Of a stretch of 64,000 nucleotides of DNA, positions 49,552-57,290 are shown in pieces. The notes beneath the pieces were generated by a model. It searched no databases. It worked only from the letters and a program-made list of their open reading frames with translations, and was not told the DNA's origin. The DNA is from Cellulomonas sp. Root930 (GTDB lineage Bacteria; Actinomycetota; Actinomycetes; Actinomycetales; Cellulomonadaceae): positions 2,513,574 through 2,577,573 of the forward strand of contig LMJI01000001.1 of the NCBI GenBank assembly GCA_001429255.1. Direction: 5' to 3'. How positions within the stretch are numbered: position 1 is the stretch's first letter; each line of letters starts with the position of its first letter. Position numbers and translations under genes: made by a program.

Positions 49552-51282
49552 GTGCCGCTAGGCCGACGACGCGCTGCGCTCGTGGTCGCCCTGCTGGCGC
49601 TGACGGGCTGCACGGACGACAGCACCCCGGTCGAGCCGACCCCGACGGCGTCGAGCACCCCGACGCCGACGCCGACCCCGACGGCGGCCACGGCCGAGGC
49701 GGGCGCACCGGCGGCGGCGGCCACTGTGCTCCCGGCCGCCACCGCGCAGGACGCCGCCCTCGAGGCGTCGCGCGCGGTGTTCGTGACCGCGCCGGTGGTG
49801 GTCGTCGCGCCGGCCGAGGACGTCGCGGCGCAGCTGACCGCCGCGTCGGCGGGGGTCGCGCTCGGTGCCCCGGTGCTGCTGACGACCGCCGGCGTGGACC
49901 CGGCGCCGCTGCTCGCCGAGATCGCGCGGCTCGACGCCCAGGCGGTGCTCGCGGTCGACGCGGTGACGTTCGCGCCACCGCGGTCGGTCGCCGTCGTCCC
50001 GGTCCCGGGCGGAGCGGACGCGGCCACGCTGCGCGCGGCGACCGGCGCCCGGTTCGGGGCGCCGACTCCGGTCGCGCCCGGGCAGGAGGCCGCAGCCGTG
50101 CGGGCGCTCGCGGCTCCTCGGCCGGCCGTGCTGGTGGTGCAGGGAGCACCGCCGACCCCGACCCCGTCGACGGCGTCCGTGTCGCCGACGCCCTCTCCGA
50201 CGTCGTCCCCGTCGCTGCCGCCGACCCGTCCGCCCGCCGCGGTGGACGGCACGATCGCGCTCACCGGGGTCGGGGTGGACCCCGTCGCGGCGTTCGCGAC
50301 CCTCCGTGCCGTCGGGATCCCGGTGCTCGACACCCCCGGCGGAGACCCGCGCGCCACGACGCCGGGCGTGCAGGCGATCGCCGCGGCCGCGCCGGACCAC
50401 GCGATCGCGTTCGGCGCCGCGTTCGGCCCGACCGAGCTGCTGGCGAAGCGGCTGGCCGCCGCACGGACCGGTGCACTGCTCGGCGGTGGGGGGCAGCTCG
50501 TGTTCCCGCAGGTCCCGGGTGTGCCCGGCAAGAAGTACGTCGCCCTGTACGGCACCCCCGGGTCCGCGGCGCTCGGCGTGCTGGGGGAGCAGGACGTGCC
50601 CGCGACACTCGCTCGCGCCGACGCCACCGCGGCGCCCTACCGCACGCTCACCACCGACGCCGTGGTGCCGATGGTCGAGATCATCGCGACCATCGCCTCG
50701 GCCGGCCCCGGGGACGACGGCAACTACTCGCAGGAGCGGTCCGTCGAGGAGCTGCGTCCGCTGGTCGAGGCCGCGGGGGCGGCGGGCATGGCGGTCGTCC
50801 TGGACCTTCAGCCCGGTCGGACCGACTTCCTCACGCAGGCCCAGCAGTACTCCGACCTGCTCGCCCTGCCCTACGTCGGGCTCGCCCTCGACCCCGAGTG
50901 GCGTCTCGCCCCGGACCAGGTGCACCTGCGCCAGATCGGCTCCGTCGGCATCGACGAGGTGAACGGGGTCGTGGCGTGGCTCTCGGACTTCACCGCCCAG
51001 CACGCGCTGCCGCAGAAGATGCTGGTCCTGCACCAGTTCGCGGGCCGGATGATCACCGACCGGGCACGGCTGGACACCTCACGCGACGAGCTGGCGCTGG
51101 TGATCCACGTCGACGGGCAGGGCTCGCAGCCGGCGAAGGCGGGCACCTGGAACGCGCTGCGCACGGACGCGCCGCCGGTGCACTGGGGGTGGAAGAACTT
51201 CTTCGACGAGGACGTGCCGATGCTGGACCCGACGCAGACGTACCAGGTGCAGCCGGTGCCGGACCTGGTCAGCTACCAGTAG
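49552..51282 (+). CDS. Lipoprotein with cell-wall-binding-like and glycoside-hydrolase-like parts
   Basis: 576 residues from a GTG behind AGGAGGT. A lipobox (LLALTGC) gives a lipid-anchored Cys, followed by a Pro/Thr-rich spacer (PTPTASSTPTPTPTPT). Residues about 45-220 alternate Ala-rich helices and strands (APVLLTTAGVDPAPLLAEI; VLAVDAVTFA), resembling cell-wall-binding repeat 2 domains. The last about 200 residues (AAGMAVVLDLQPGRTDFL, VGLALDPEWRL, HQFAGRMITDRARL) look like a TIM-barrel hydrolase, but I cannot name the family. It should sit on the outer face of the membrane. Expression may vary through the repeat in its leader. It overlaps the next, opposite gene by 14 bases. Confidence 0.75.
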   Translation: MPLGRRRAALVVALLALTGCTDDSTPVEPTPTASSTPTPTPTPTAATAEAGAPAAAATVLPAATAQDAALEASRAVFVTAPVVVVAPAEDVAAQLTAASAGVALGAPVLLTTAGVDPAPLLAEIARLDAQAVLAVDAVTFAPPRSVAVVPVPGGADAATLRAATGARFGAPTPVAPGQEAAAVRALAAPRPAVLVVQGAPPTPTPSTASVSPTPSPTSSPSLPPTRPPAAVDGTIALTGVGVDPVAAFATLRAVGIPVLDTPGGDPRATTPGVQAIAAAAPDHAIAFGAAFGPTELLAKRLAAARTGALLGGGGQLVFPQVPGVPGKKYVALYGTPGSAALGVLGEQDVPATLARADATAAPYRTLTTDAVVPMVEIIATIASAGPGDDGNYSQERSVEELRPLVEAAGAAGMAVVLDLQPGRTDFLTQAQQYSDLLALPYVGLALDPEWRLAPDQVHLRQIGSVGIDEVNGVVAWLSDFTAQHALPQKMLVLHQFAGRMITDRARLDTSRDELALVIHVDGQGSQPAKAGTWNALRTDAPPVHWGWKNFFDEDVPMLDPTQTYQVQPVPDLVSYQ

Positions 51283-51472
51283 CCGGGCGCTCCACCAGGA
51301 ACGTGCGGCCGGTGGCGTCGACCACGCGCTCGAACCCGGACTGCAGCTCGGTGTCGCGGGCGACCTCGTCCTCGGTCAGCTGCTTGCGCGGCCCGCGGAT
51401 GTTCCCCACCTGCGCGGGGCCCAGGTAGGTCAGCCACCACTCGGTCATGTCACGACGCCGCTTCTTCGGCAC
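51269..51472 (-). CDS. Small basic hypothetical protein
   Basis: 67 residues starting GTG (PKKRRRDMTEWWLTYLGPAQ), preceded by GAGGAG and, 28 bases before the start, a TATAGT box. The basic start and conserved-looking WWLTYLGPAQVGNIRGPRK suggest a real small gene; the last 14 bases overlap the end of the lipoprotein gene on the other strand. No function can be assigned. Confidence 0.55.
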   Translation of the reverse strand: MPKKRRRDMTEWWLTYLGPAQVGNIRGPRKQLTEDEVARDTELQSGFERVVDATGRTFLVERPATGS

Positions 51473-51516
51473 GAGCGCTCCTCGGTAGTTCGTGCCCTAA
51501 CTATACGCGCACGATC

Positions 51517-51522
51517 TAGGGT
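51517..51522 (+). promoter_or_regulatory. Leaderless-type -10 element for the MarR/OhrR gene
   Basis: TAGGGT seven bases before the ATG at 51530; no Shine-Dalgarno site fits between. Confidence 0.5.
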
Positions 51523-51529
51523 GGGCCGC

Positions 51530-51967
51530 ATGGACGATCCACTCGCCGTCGAGGCCCAGGTCTGCCTGACCATGTCCGCCGCAGCCCGCAGCCTGGTCGC
51601 GTTCTACCGTCCGCTGCTCGAGCCGCTCGGGCTGACGCACCCGCAGTACCTCACGATGCTCGCCCTGTGGCAGTACGGCCGCCTCTCGCTCAAGGACCTC
51701 GCCGCCCTGCTCCACCTCGAGCCCGCCACCGCGTCGCCGCTGGTCAAGCGGCTGGAGGCCATGGGGCTCGTCCGGCGCGAGCGGGCCGCCGAGGACGAGC
51801 GCGCGCTCGACATCGTCGTGACGGACGCCGGCCGCGCGATGCGGGCCACCGCGGTCGGGATCCCGGCCGCGATGGTCGAGGGCCTGGGTCTCACGCCCGA
51901 GCAGATCGAGCAGATCCGCGCGGCGGCGGAGCTGCTGATCGCGGCGACGGCGCCTACCCCCGCATGA
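51530..51967 (+). CDS. MarR-family regulator, OhrR-like
   Basis: 145 residues. The N-terminal VCLTMSAAARSLVAFYRPLL has a Cys where OhrR carries its peroxide-sensing Cys, and the winged helix (LSLKDLAALLHLEPATASPL; KRLEAMGLVRRERAAEDERA) matches OhrR/MarR. OhrR proteins repress organic hydroperoxide genes until oxidised. No ohr gene is nearby, so this assignment rests on the Cys position and helix sequence. The ATG lies seven bases after a TAGGGT box. Its end overlaps the VOC gene by 14 bases on the opposite strand. Confidence 0.75.
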   Translation: MDDPLAVEAQVCLTMSAAARSLVAFYRPLLEPLGLTHPQYLTMLALWQYGRLSLKDLAALLHLEPATASPLVKRLEAMGLVRRERAAEDERALDIVVTDAGRAMRATAVGIPAAMVEGLGLTPEQIEQIRAAAELLIAATAPTPA

Positions 51968-52322
51968 TCTGCTGCACGGCCCACCGGTTGCCGTCGGGGT
52001 CGGCGAAGAACGTGAACCGCCCCCACGGGAAGTCGACCACCGGCTCAGCGGCGACCCCGCGGCCCACCAGGTACTCGTACGCGGCGTCGGCGTCGGCGAC
52101 CACCACCTGAAGCCCCTGCTGCGAGCCCGCCGGCATCGTCGTCATGTTCACGTCCAGGACGATCGAGCAGGCCGAGCCCGGGGGAGTGAGCTGCACGAAC
52201 CGCAGGTTCTCGTCGACCGGGATGTCGTGGTCGGCCACGAACCCGACCTGGTCGACATAGAACGCCTGTGCACGGTCGATGTCCGTCACGGGGACCGAGA
52301 CGAGCTCCAGCTTCATGTCCAT
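51954..52322 (-). CDS. VOC family protein (glyoxalase/bleomycin-resistance fold)
   Basis: 122 residues, one complete VOC module of two beta-alpha-beta-beta-beta halves: VPVTDIDRAQAFYVDQVGF, then PWGRFTFFADPDGNRWAVQQ. The residues at metal positions are Glu6 (LELVSV), and in the second half the FTFFADPDGN block, but the usual His ligand is not obvious. The ATG has AAAGGAGT nine bases upstream. It may bind or modify a small hydrophobic compound; substrate unknown. It converges on the OhrR-like regulator. Confidence 0.8.
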   Translation of the reverse strand: MDMKLELVSVPVTDIDRAQAFYVDQVGFVADHDIPVDENLRFVQLTPPGSACSIVLDVNMTTMPAGSQQGLQVVVADADAAYEYLVGRGVAAEPVVDFPWGRFTFFADPDGNRWAVQQIMRG

Positions 52323-52419
52323 CGGTGCGACTCCTTTCGAGAGGTCATGCGACCAGCGTCCTCGCAGTAGCGGTCAGCCGCTGTCCGCTGCTCGGACGGT
52401 CCGATCCTCGTGTCGTCCG

Positions 52420-52425
52420 TAGGCT
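52420..52425 (+). promoter_or_regulatory. Leaderless-type -10 element for the F420-type oxidoreductase gene
   Basis: TAGGCT seven bases before the ATG at 52433. Confidence 0.5.
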
Positions 52426-52432
52426 CGACACC

Positions 52433-53209
52433 ATGACGCACCCCATCCGCATCGGAGTCCAGCTCCAGCCCCAGCACGCCGACTACGCCCAGCTCCGCGA
52501 CGCGGTGAGCCGCGCGGAGGACCTGGGGGTCGACATCCTCTTCAACTGGGACCACTTCTTCCCGCTGTCGGGGGACCCGGACGGCAAGCACTTCGAGTGC
52601 TGGACGATGCTCGGTGCGTGGGCGGAGCAGACCAGCCGCGTGCAGATCGGCGCGCTGGTCACGTGCAACTCCTATCGGAACCCCGAGCTCCTGGCGGACA
52701 TGGCCCGCACGGTCGACCACATCAGCGGCGGCCGGCTCATCCTCGGCATCGGCGCCGGCTGGTTCGAGAAGGACTACGACCAGTTCGGGTACGAGTTCGG
52801 CACGGCCGGTTCGCGGATCGCGGACCTGGCGCAGGCCATGCCGCGCATCAAGGCGCGCTGGGCGGCGTCCAACCCGACCCCGACGCGCGAGATCCCCGTG
52901 ATGATCGGTGGCGGCGGCGAGCGCAAGACGTTGCGGGTCGTCGCCGAGCACGCCGACGTGTGGCACTCCTTCGGGGACGTCGACACGCTGAGCCGCAAGA
53001 GCGCGATCCTCGACGAGCACGGTGCCGAGGTCGGCCGGGACACCGCCGCGCTGGTCGAGCGCTCGGTCGGGGTCGGGTCCTCGCCGAGCGCGGTCGCCGA
53101 CGCCCTCGTCGCGGCCGGCGCCACGCTGTTCACCGTGGGCACCAGCGGGCCGGACTACGACCTCTCGCTCGCCGCGGAGTGGGTCGCCTGGCGCGACGCG
53201 CAGGGCTGA
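52433..53209 (+). CDS. LLM-class (F420-dependent type) oxidoreductase
   Basis: 258 residues with the luciferase-like TIM barrel: IRIGVQLQPQHADYAQL, NWDHFFPLSGDPDG, ALVTCNSYRNPELLADMA, HISGGRLILGIGAGW and IPVMIGGGGERKTLRVVAEHAD. In actinobacteria this group mostly uses coenzyme F420, but FMN cannot be excluded by eye. The IGAGWFEKDY and MIGGGGE motifs are those of TIGR03560-like F420 enzymes. The ATG follows TAGGCT by seven bases. Substrate unknown. The metallophosphoesterase gene starts 30 bases downstream from its own promoter box. Confidence 0.9.
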   Translation: MTHPIRIGVQLQPQHADYAQLRDAVSRAEDLGVDILFNWDHFFPLSGDPDGKHFECWTMLGAWAEQTSRVQIGALVTCNSYRNPELLADMARTVDHISGGRLILGIGAGWFEKDYDQFGYEFGTAGSRIADLAQAMPRIKARWAASNPTPTREIPVMIGGGGERKTLRVVAEHADVWHSFGDVDTLSRKSAILDEHGAEVGRDTAALVERSVGVGSSPSAVADALVAAGATLFTVGTSGPDYDLSLAAEWVAWRDAQG

Positions 53210-53225
53210 GTCGGCCCCCGCGCCC

Positions 53226-53231
53226 TAGGCT
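53226..53231 (+). promoter_or_regulatory. Leaderless-type -10 element for the metallophosphoesterase gene
   Basis: TAGGCT eight bases before the ATG at 53240. Confidence 0.5.
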
Positions 53232-53239
53232 CGGGGGCG

Positions 53240-54862
53240 ATGAGCCACCCGAGCAGCCCCGACCAGGGTGTCGAGCGACGATGGTGGCCGCGTGCCCTCC
53301 TGGTCCTCGGCGCCGTCCTGGTCGCGGTCACGTTCGGGATCTCCACCGCGTCGGTCGAGAGCAGTCTCGGCCCGCACGAGGCGCGCTACGACGTGACCAC
53401 GGACGACACGGTGACCGTCGACCTCGGCCCTCTCGGGACGCTCCAGATCGACTCGCCGCTCCCGTTGACGCTCGGGGTGCGCGTCGTCGTGCAGGAGATC
53501 CCGGCGTCGGTCACCGAGCTCGACCAGTCCCGGACCCTGCAGGCGTTGAGCGGAGACCTGCAGAGCTACCTGCAGTTCTTCTCCGGCCCGCAGGCGACCG
53601 TGCAGGACGTCGCCCGCGCGCTGGGCGTGCAGGCGCTCGAACGGACCGGGCTGGCGCTCGCGGTCCTCGTCGGCGGCTGGTACCTGGCGCGGTTCCTGAT
53701 CGGTGGGGCGCGGCGGGCGGAGCTGCACGAGCACGTGCGTCCGCACCTGCGGTCCGCCGTGGTCGGGGTGACGGTGATCGCGCTCGTCGCCACCGTCCTC
53801 ACGTCGAGCCTCGGCCGGAGGGACCGGCCGTCCGTGTCGCAACCCGCGTCCGCGGTCTTCGACGGCACGCCGCTCGAAGGGGCGCGGGTGACCGGACGGC
53901 TCGGCGGTGTGATCGACACGTACGGCGGGCAGGTGGTGGCCGAGCTGCGCCGGAACGAGAAGTTCTACGCGGAGGCGAACGCCTCGCTCGAGGCCGCCTG
54001 GGACGACCGCCAGGACGTGTCGGAGAGTGGGGACCCGACACCCAGCACGAGCCCGACCGGACCGGACGAGGAGAGCCTGCTGACCGTCGTGGTGGTCTCC
54101 GACCTGCACTGCAACGTGGGCATGGCACCGCTGATCCGCACGCTCGTCGAGCGCTCGGGGGCCGAGCTCGTCCTGGACGCCGGCGACACCACGATCAACG
54201 GGACCTCGGTCGAGCAGTACTGCGTCACCACGTTCGCCCGCGCGGTGCCGGCGGGCGTGGAGCTGGTGACGTCGCCCGGCAACCACGACTCGCAGGAGAC
54301 CTCGAGGAACTACGCGCGCGCCGGCGCGACGGTGCTGGACGGCGAGGTCGTCGAGGTGGACGGGCTGCGCATCCTGGGCGACAGCGACGCGAACGCGACG
54401 CGCGTCGGGGCCGGCGGGACCGCACAGGCGGGGACGGAGTCGTCGTCGGACGTGGCCGACCGTCTTGCGGACGTCGCCTGCGACGACTCCGACGGGGTCG
54501 ACCTGCTGCTGATCCACACCCCCGCCGTGGGCCAGGATGCCCTCGAGAACGGGTGCGTCCCGGCGCAGATCTCGGGCCACCTGCACCGCCGCTACGGGCC
54601 GGAGCGCGTCGGCCGGGGGGTCCGGTACGTGAGCTCGAGCACGGCGGGCGCGACTCTCGGGCAGGCCACGGTCGGCCCTCTGCACGGCGTCGCGGAGCTG
54701 ACCGTGCTGCGCTGGGACCCGGCCACCCGACGGTTCCTCGACTACCAGCTGGTGCAGGTGCGCCCCGACACGACGGTCTCCGTCACCTCGCGCCTGCGGT
54801 GGCCCGTGACCCCGGCGGTGCCCACAGAGCCGGGCAACCGCGCGACGCCTTCACCCGTGTGA
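53240..54862 (+). CDS. Membrane metallophosphoesterase
   Basis: 540 residues. Helices at about 18-38, 135-155 and 172-192 bracket an extracellular segment. The C-terminal half, from about 275, is a calcineurin-like domain: VVVSDLHCNVG (Asp/His), DAGDTTING (Asp), SPGNHDSQ (Asn-His), LIHTP and SGHLHRRY (GHxH). The metal site is complete. With an odd number of helices the catalytic part should face outward. The N-terminal membrane region (ESSLGPHEARYDVTTDDTVT) is conserved in actinobacterial proteins of this kind but has no assigned role. Substrate unknown. Confidence 0.85.
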   Translation: MSHPSSPDQGVERRWWPRALLVLGAVLVAVTFGISTASVESSLGPHEARYDVTTDDTVTVDLGPLGTLQIDSPLPLTLGVRVVVQEIPASVTELDQSRTLQALSGDLQSYLQFFSGPQATVQDVARALGVQALERTGLALAVLVGGWYLARFLIGGARRAELHEHVRPHLRSAVVGVTVIALVATVLTSSLGRRDRPSVSQPASAVFDGTPLEGARVTGRLGGVIDTYGGQVVAELRRNEKFYAEANASLEAAWDDRQDVSESGDPTPSTSPTGPDEESLLTVVVVSDLHCNVGMAPLIRTLVERSGAELVLDAGDTTINGTSVEQYCVTTFARAVPAGVELVTSPGNHDSQETSRNYARAGATVLDGEVVEVDGLRILGDSDANATRVGAGGTAQAGTESSSDVADRLADVACDDSDGVDLLLIHTPAVGQDALENGCVPAQISGHLHRRYGPERVGRGVRYVSSSTAGATLGQATVGPLHGVAELTVLRWDPATRRFLDYQLVQVRPDTTVSVTSRLRWPVTPAVPTEPGNRATPSPV

Positions 54863-54879
54863 TCCGCGTCACGCGGGCC

Positions 54880-54885
54880 TAGGGT
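54880..54885 (+). promoter_or_regulatory. -10 element for the lectin-VanY gene
   Basis: TAGGGT 44 bases before the ATG; unlike its neighbours this transcript has a short leader with GGGAGGG before the start. Confidence 0.45.
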
Positions 54886-54929
54886 GGAGTTGCGCGCGAG
54901 CGAAGCCTCGGACGCGCGCGGGAGGGTGC

Positions 54930-56501
54930 ATGGTCCGGGCCTCGACGACGATCGGCCGGGAGCGGGGTGCGCGGTCACACCCCGCCCTCCGTGCCGCCCT
55001 GGCCGGCGTCTGCGTGCTCGTGGGCATCGTCGTGCTGGCGCCGAGCGCGTCGGCGGCCCCCGGCGAGGCCGAGCTGCGCCCGGGGGAGGTGCTCGCGCCG
55101 GGCGAGGGACTGGTGTCGGCGGACGGCTCGCAGACGCTGGTGGTCCAGCCCGACGGCGTCCTGGCCCTGTTCGCTGCCGAGCCCGATCCGCGCTGGGTGT
55201 CCGGCCCCCCGAGCCCGGGGTCGCTGCTGCGGGTCGGTGAGGACGGCGTCGTCGCGCTGACCAGGCCGGACGGCACGGTCAGCTGGCAACCGGACGCACC
55301 GGCGAGCGCGGGGTCGACGTTGGTGCTGCAGGACGACGGCGACCTGGTGGTGCTCGACGCGCAAGGTGCTCAGGTCTGGGAGTCCGGCACCGCCGTGCAG
55401 CCGTCGATCCTCCCCTCGGGCGGCGTGCTGGCGCCCGGAGACGCCCTCTCCTCGCCGGACGGCCGGCACACCCTCCTCGTGCTCGACGACGGCACGGTCG
55501 CCCTGCTCGGCCCGGACGCGACGACCCGCTGGTCCACAGGGGCCGGCACCCCGGGGTCGACCCTGACCGTGCGCGAGGACGGCAACGTGGTCGTCGCGGA
55601 CACGGACGGCAACCGGACCTGGCGCAGCCGCACCGCGGGCAACCCGGGCGCCACCCTCGTGCTCCAGGACGACGGGGACCTCGTGCTCTACGACGTCGCG
55701 GGCGCGCCCGTGTGGAGCACGGGGACCGTGCTCGGGCCGCCGTCGCTGGCGGCGGGCACGCCCCTGGAGGTCGGCCGGCAGCTGAGCTCGCCGGACGGCC
55801 ACCTGCGACTGGAGCTCGGGGCGGACGGGCTCACCCTGAGCTACGACGGCTCGGTCGTGTGGTCCGCGCCCGTGCCCGGGGCGGCGGCGCTCGCCGTCCG
55901 GGACGACGGGACCGTCGCGGTGACCGGGGCGGACGGTGCGGTGCTGTGGACCAGCCTCACGGAGGCCAGCCCCGGGGCGACGCTCGAGCTCGAGGAGGGT
56001 GCGCTGCTCCTGCGCGCGTCGACCGGGCAGGAGCTGTGGCGCATCGACGTCCCGGCCGAGCTGACGGCCGCGACGGAGGTGGCCACCGACTGCGACGACG
56101 TCACCAAGCCCGTCCCCGAGTCCGACACCGTCGTCACGGGCCTCGGTGTCCGCGTCCACCCGTGCCTCGCCGACGCGCTCGACGCGCTGATGACCGCGGC
56201 GCGCGCCGACGGCATCGACCTGCACGCCTGGGGCTGGCGCAGCTCGAGCCAGCAGATCGCGCTGCGCGCCGCGAACTGCAGCCCGACCGAGGCCGACCCG
56301 TCGGTCGTCGCCTGCCGGCCGCAGACCGCACCGCCCGGGACGTCCCGGCACGAGCGCGGCCTGGCGCTCGACTTCACGACCGGGGGGTCGGTGCTCCGGT
56401 CCGGGTCGGCCGCCTTCGGTTGGCTGTCCGAGCACGCCGCCGACTACGGGCTCGAGAACCTGCCCGGCGAGCCCTGGCACTGGTCCGTCGACGGCTGGTG
56501 A
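54930..56501 (+). CDS. Secreted bulb-lectin repeat protein with C-terminal VanY D-Ala-D-Ala carboxypeptidase
   Basis: 523 residues. A signal peptide ends near residue 42 (SASAAPGEAE). Residues about 45-370 hold three or more B-lectin (mannose-binding bulb-type) repeats with the QDDGDLVVLD / LQDDGDLVLYD pattern. From about 400 comes a VanY domain: LHAWGWRSSSQQIALRAANC, SRHERGLALDF (His, Asp metal ligands) and EPWHWSVDGW (Glu base, His ligand). It should trim D-Ala from peptidoglycan outside the cell, held to sugars by the lectin part. A ribosome site GGGAGGG precedes the ATG. Confidence 0.9.
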   Translation: MVRASTTIGRERGARSHPALRAALAGVCVLVGIVVLAPSASAAPGEAELRPGEVLAPGEGLVSADGSQTLVVQPDGVLALFAAEPDPRWVSGPPSPGSLLRVGEDGVVALTRPDGTVSWQPDAPASAGSTLVLQDDGDLVVLDAQGAQVWESGTAVQPSILPSGGVLAPGDALSSPDGRHTLLVLDDGTVALLGPDATTRWSTGAGTPGSTLTVREDGNVVVADTDGNRTWRSRTAGNPGATLVLQDDGDLVLYDVAGAPVWSTGTVLGPPSLAAGTPLEVGRQLSSPDGHLRLELGADGLTLSYDGSVVWSAPVPGAAALAVRDDGTVAVTGADGAVLWTSLTEASPGATLELEEGALLLRASTGQELWRIDVPAELTAATEVATDCDDVTKPVPESDTVVTGLGVRVHPCLADALDALMTAARADGIDLHAWGWRSSSQQIALRAANCSPTEADPSVVACRPQTAPPGTSRHERGLALDFTTGGSVLRSGSAAFGWLSEHAADYGLENLPGEPWHWSVDGW

Positions 56502-56513
56502 GCGTCGGCGCCC

Positions 56514-56519
56514 TAGGCT
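56514..56519 (+). promoter_or_regulatory. Leaderless-type -10 element for the DtxR-type gene
   Basis: TAGGCT seven bases before the GTG at 56527. Confidence 0.5.
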
Positions 56520-56526
56520 GGACGGC

Positions 56527-57204
56527 GTGAGCACGCCGACGACCCCCGAGCTGAGCGCCGTCACGCAGGACTATCTCAAGGTTGTGTGGTCGGCCCGCGA
56601 GTGGTCGGACCAGCCCGTGACCACCAAGATGCTGGCCCTGCGTCTGGGGGTCGGGGCGTCCACGGTGTCGGAGACGGTCCGGCGGCTCGCCGACAGCGGG
56701 CTGGTCACCCATCAGCCGTACGGTGCCGTCGAGCTCACGGCGGACGGCGAGCGGCACGCGCTCGCGGTCGTGCGCCGGCACCGCCTGATCGAGACGTTCC
56801 TCGTGGAGGTGCTCGGGTACGGCTGGGACGAGGTGCACGACGAGGCCGAGGTGCTCGAGCACGCCGTCTCGGACCTGTTCGTCGAGCGCATCGCCGCGCA
56901 GCTCGGGCACCCTCGCCGGGACCCGCACGGCGACCCGATCCCGGGCGTGGACGGGTCGCTCGACATCCCGGCGGCCAGCGTGCTGTGGGACGTGGAGCCG
57001 GGCCGGTGGGCGGTCGCGCGGATCTCCGACGCCGACGGCGGGCTCCTGCGCTACCTGGAGTCGGTCGGGCTGGTGCTGGACGCGCCGCTGCTCGTCGTGG
57101 AGCGCCGGACGGTCTCCGGCGTCATCTCGGTGCGGGTGGGGGAGCGCACGGTCGACCTCGGCGAGGTGGCGGCCCGCGCCATCTGGCTGGTCCCCGCCGC
57201 CTGA
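56527..57204 (+). CDS. DtxR/MntR-type metal-dependent transcriptional regulator
   Basis: 225 residues. N-terminal winged helix (TKMLALRLGVGASTVSETV; RRLADSGLVTH), then the dimer and metal domain (RRHRLIETFLVEVLGYGWDE; DEAEVLEHAVSDLFVERIA), and a C-terminal SH3-like FeoA domain (from about 150). The metal ligand cluster is present (Glu/His in EVLEHAVSD). It should sense Mn or Fe and repress metal uptake genes. Start is a GTG in a TAGGCT context. The MFS exporter follows with its own promoter, so it may be a target. Confidence 0.9.
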   Translation: MSTPTTPELSAVTQDYLKVVWSAREWSDQPVTTKMLALRLGVGASTVSETVRRLADSGLVTHQPYGAVELTADGERHALAVVRRHRLIETFLVEVLGYGWDEVHDEAEVLEHAVSDLFVERIAAQLGHPRRDPHGDPIPGVDGSLDIPAASVLWDVEPGRWAVARISDADGGLLRYLESVGLVLDAPLLVVERRTVSGVISVRVGERTVDLGEVAARAIWLVPAA

Positions 57205-57211
57205 CAGCCCG

Positions 57212-57217
57212 TAGGCT
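57212..57217 (+). promoter_or_regulatory. -10 element for the MFS transporter gene
   Basis: TAGGCT eight bases after the regulator's stop codon; the transcript would have a leader of about 68 bases containing the palindrome at 57264-57275. Confidence 0.4.
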
Positions 57218-57263
57218 GGGCGACATCCACCGGAGCTGACGACGACGCACTCCGCACCGAGAT

Positions 57264-57275
57264 CGAATCGATTCG
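57264..57275. promoter_or_regulatory. Perfect 12-base palindrome in the MFS leader
   Basis: CGAATCGATTCG lies just before the GGAGG ribosome site (57279-57283) of the MFS gene and after its -10 box. It may be an operator for the DtxR-type or another regulator. Confidence 0.35.
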
Positions 57276-57290
57276 TCCGGAGGCTCGTCG

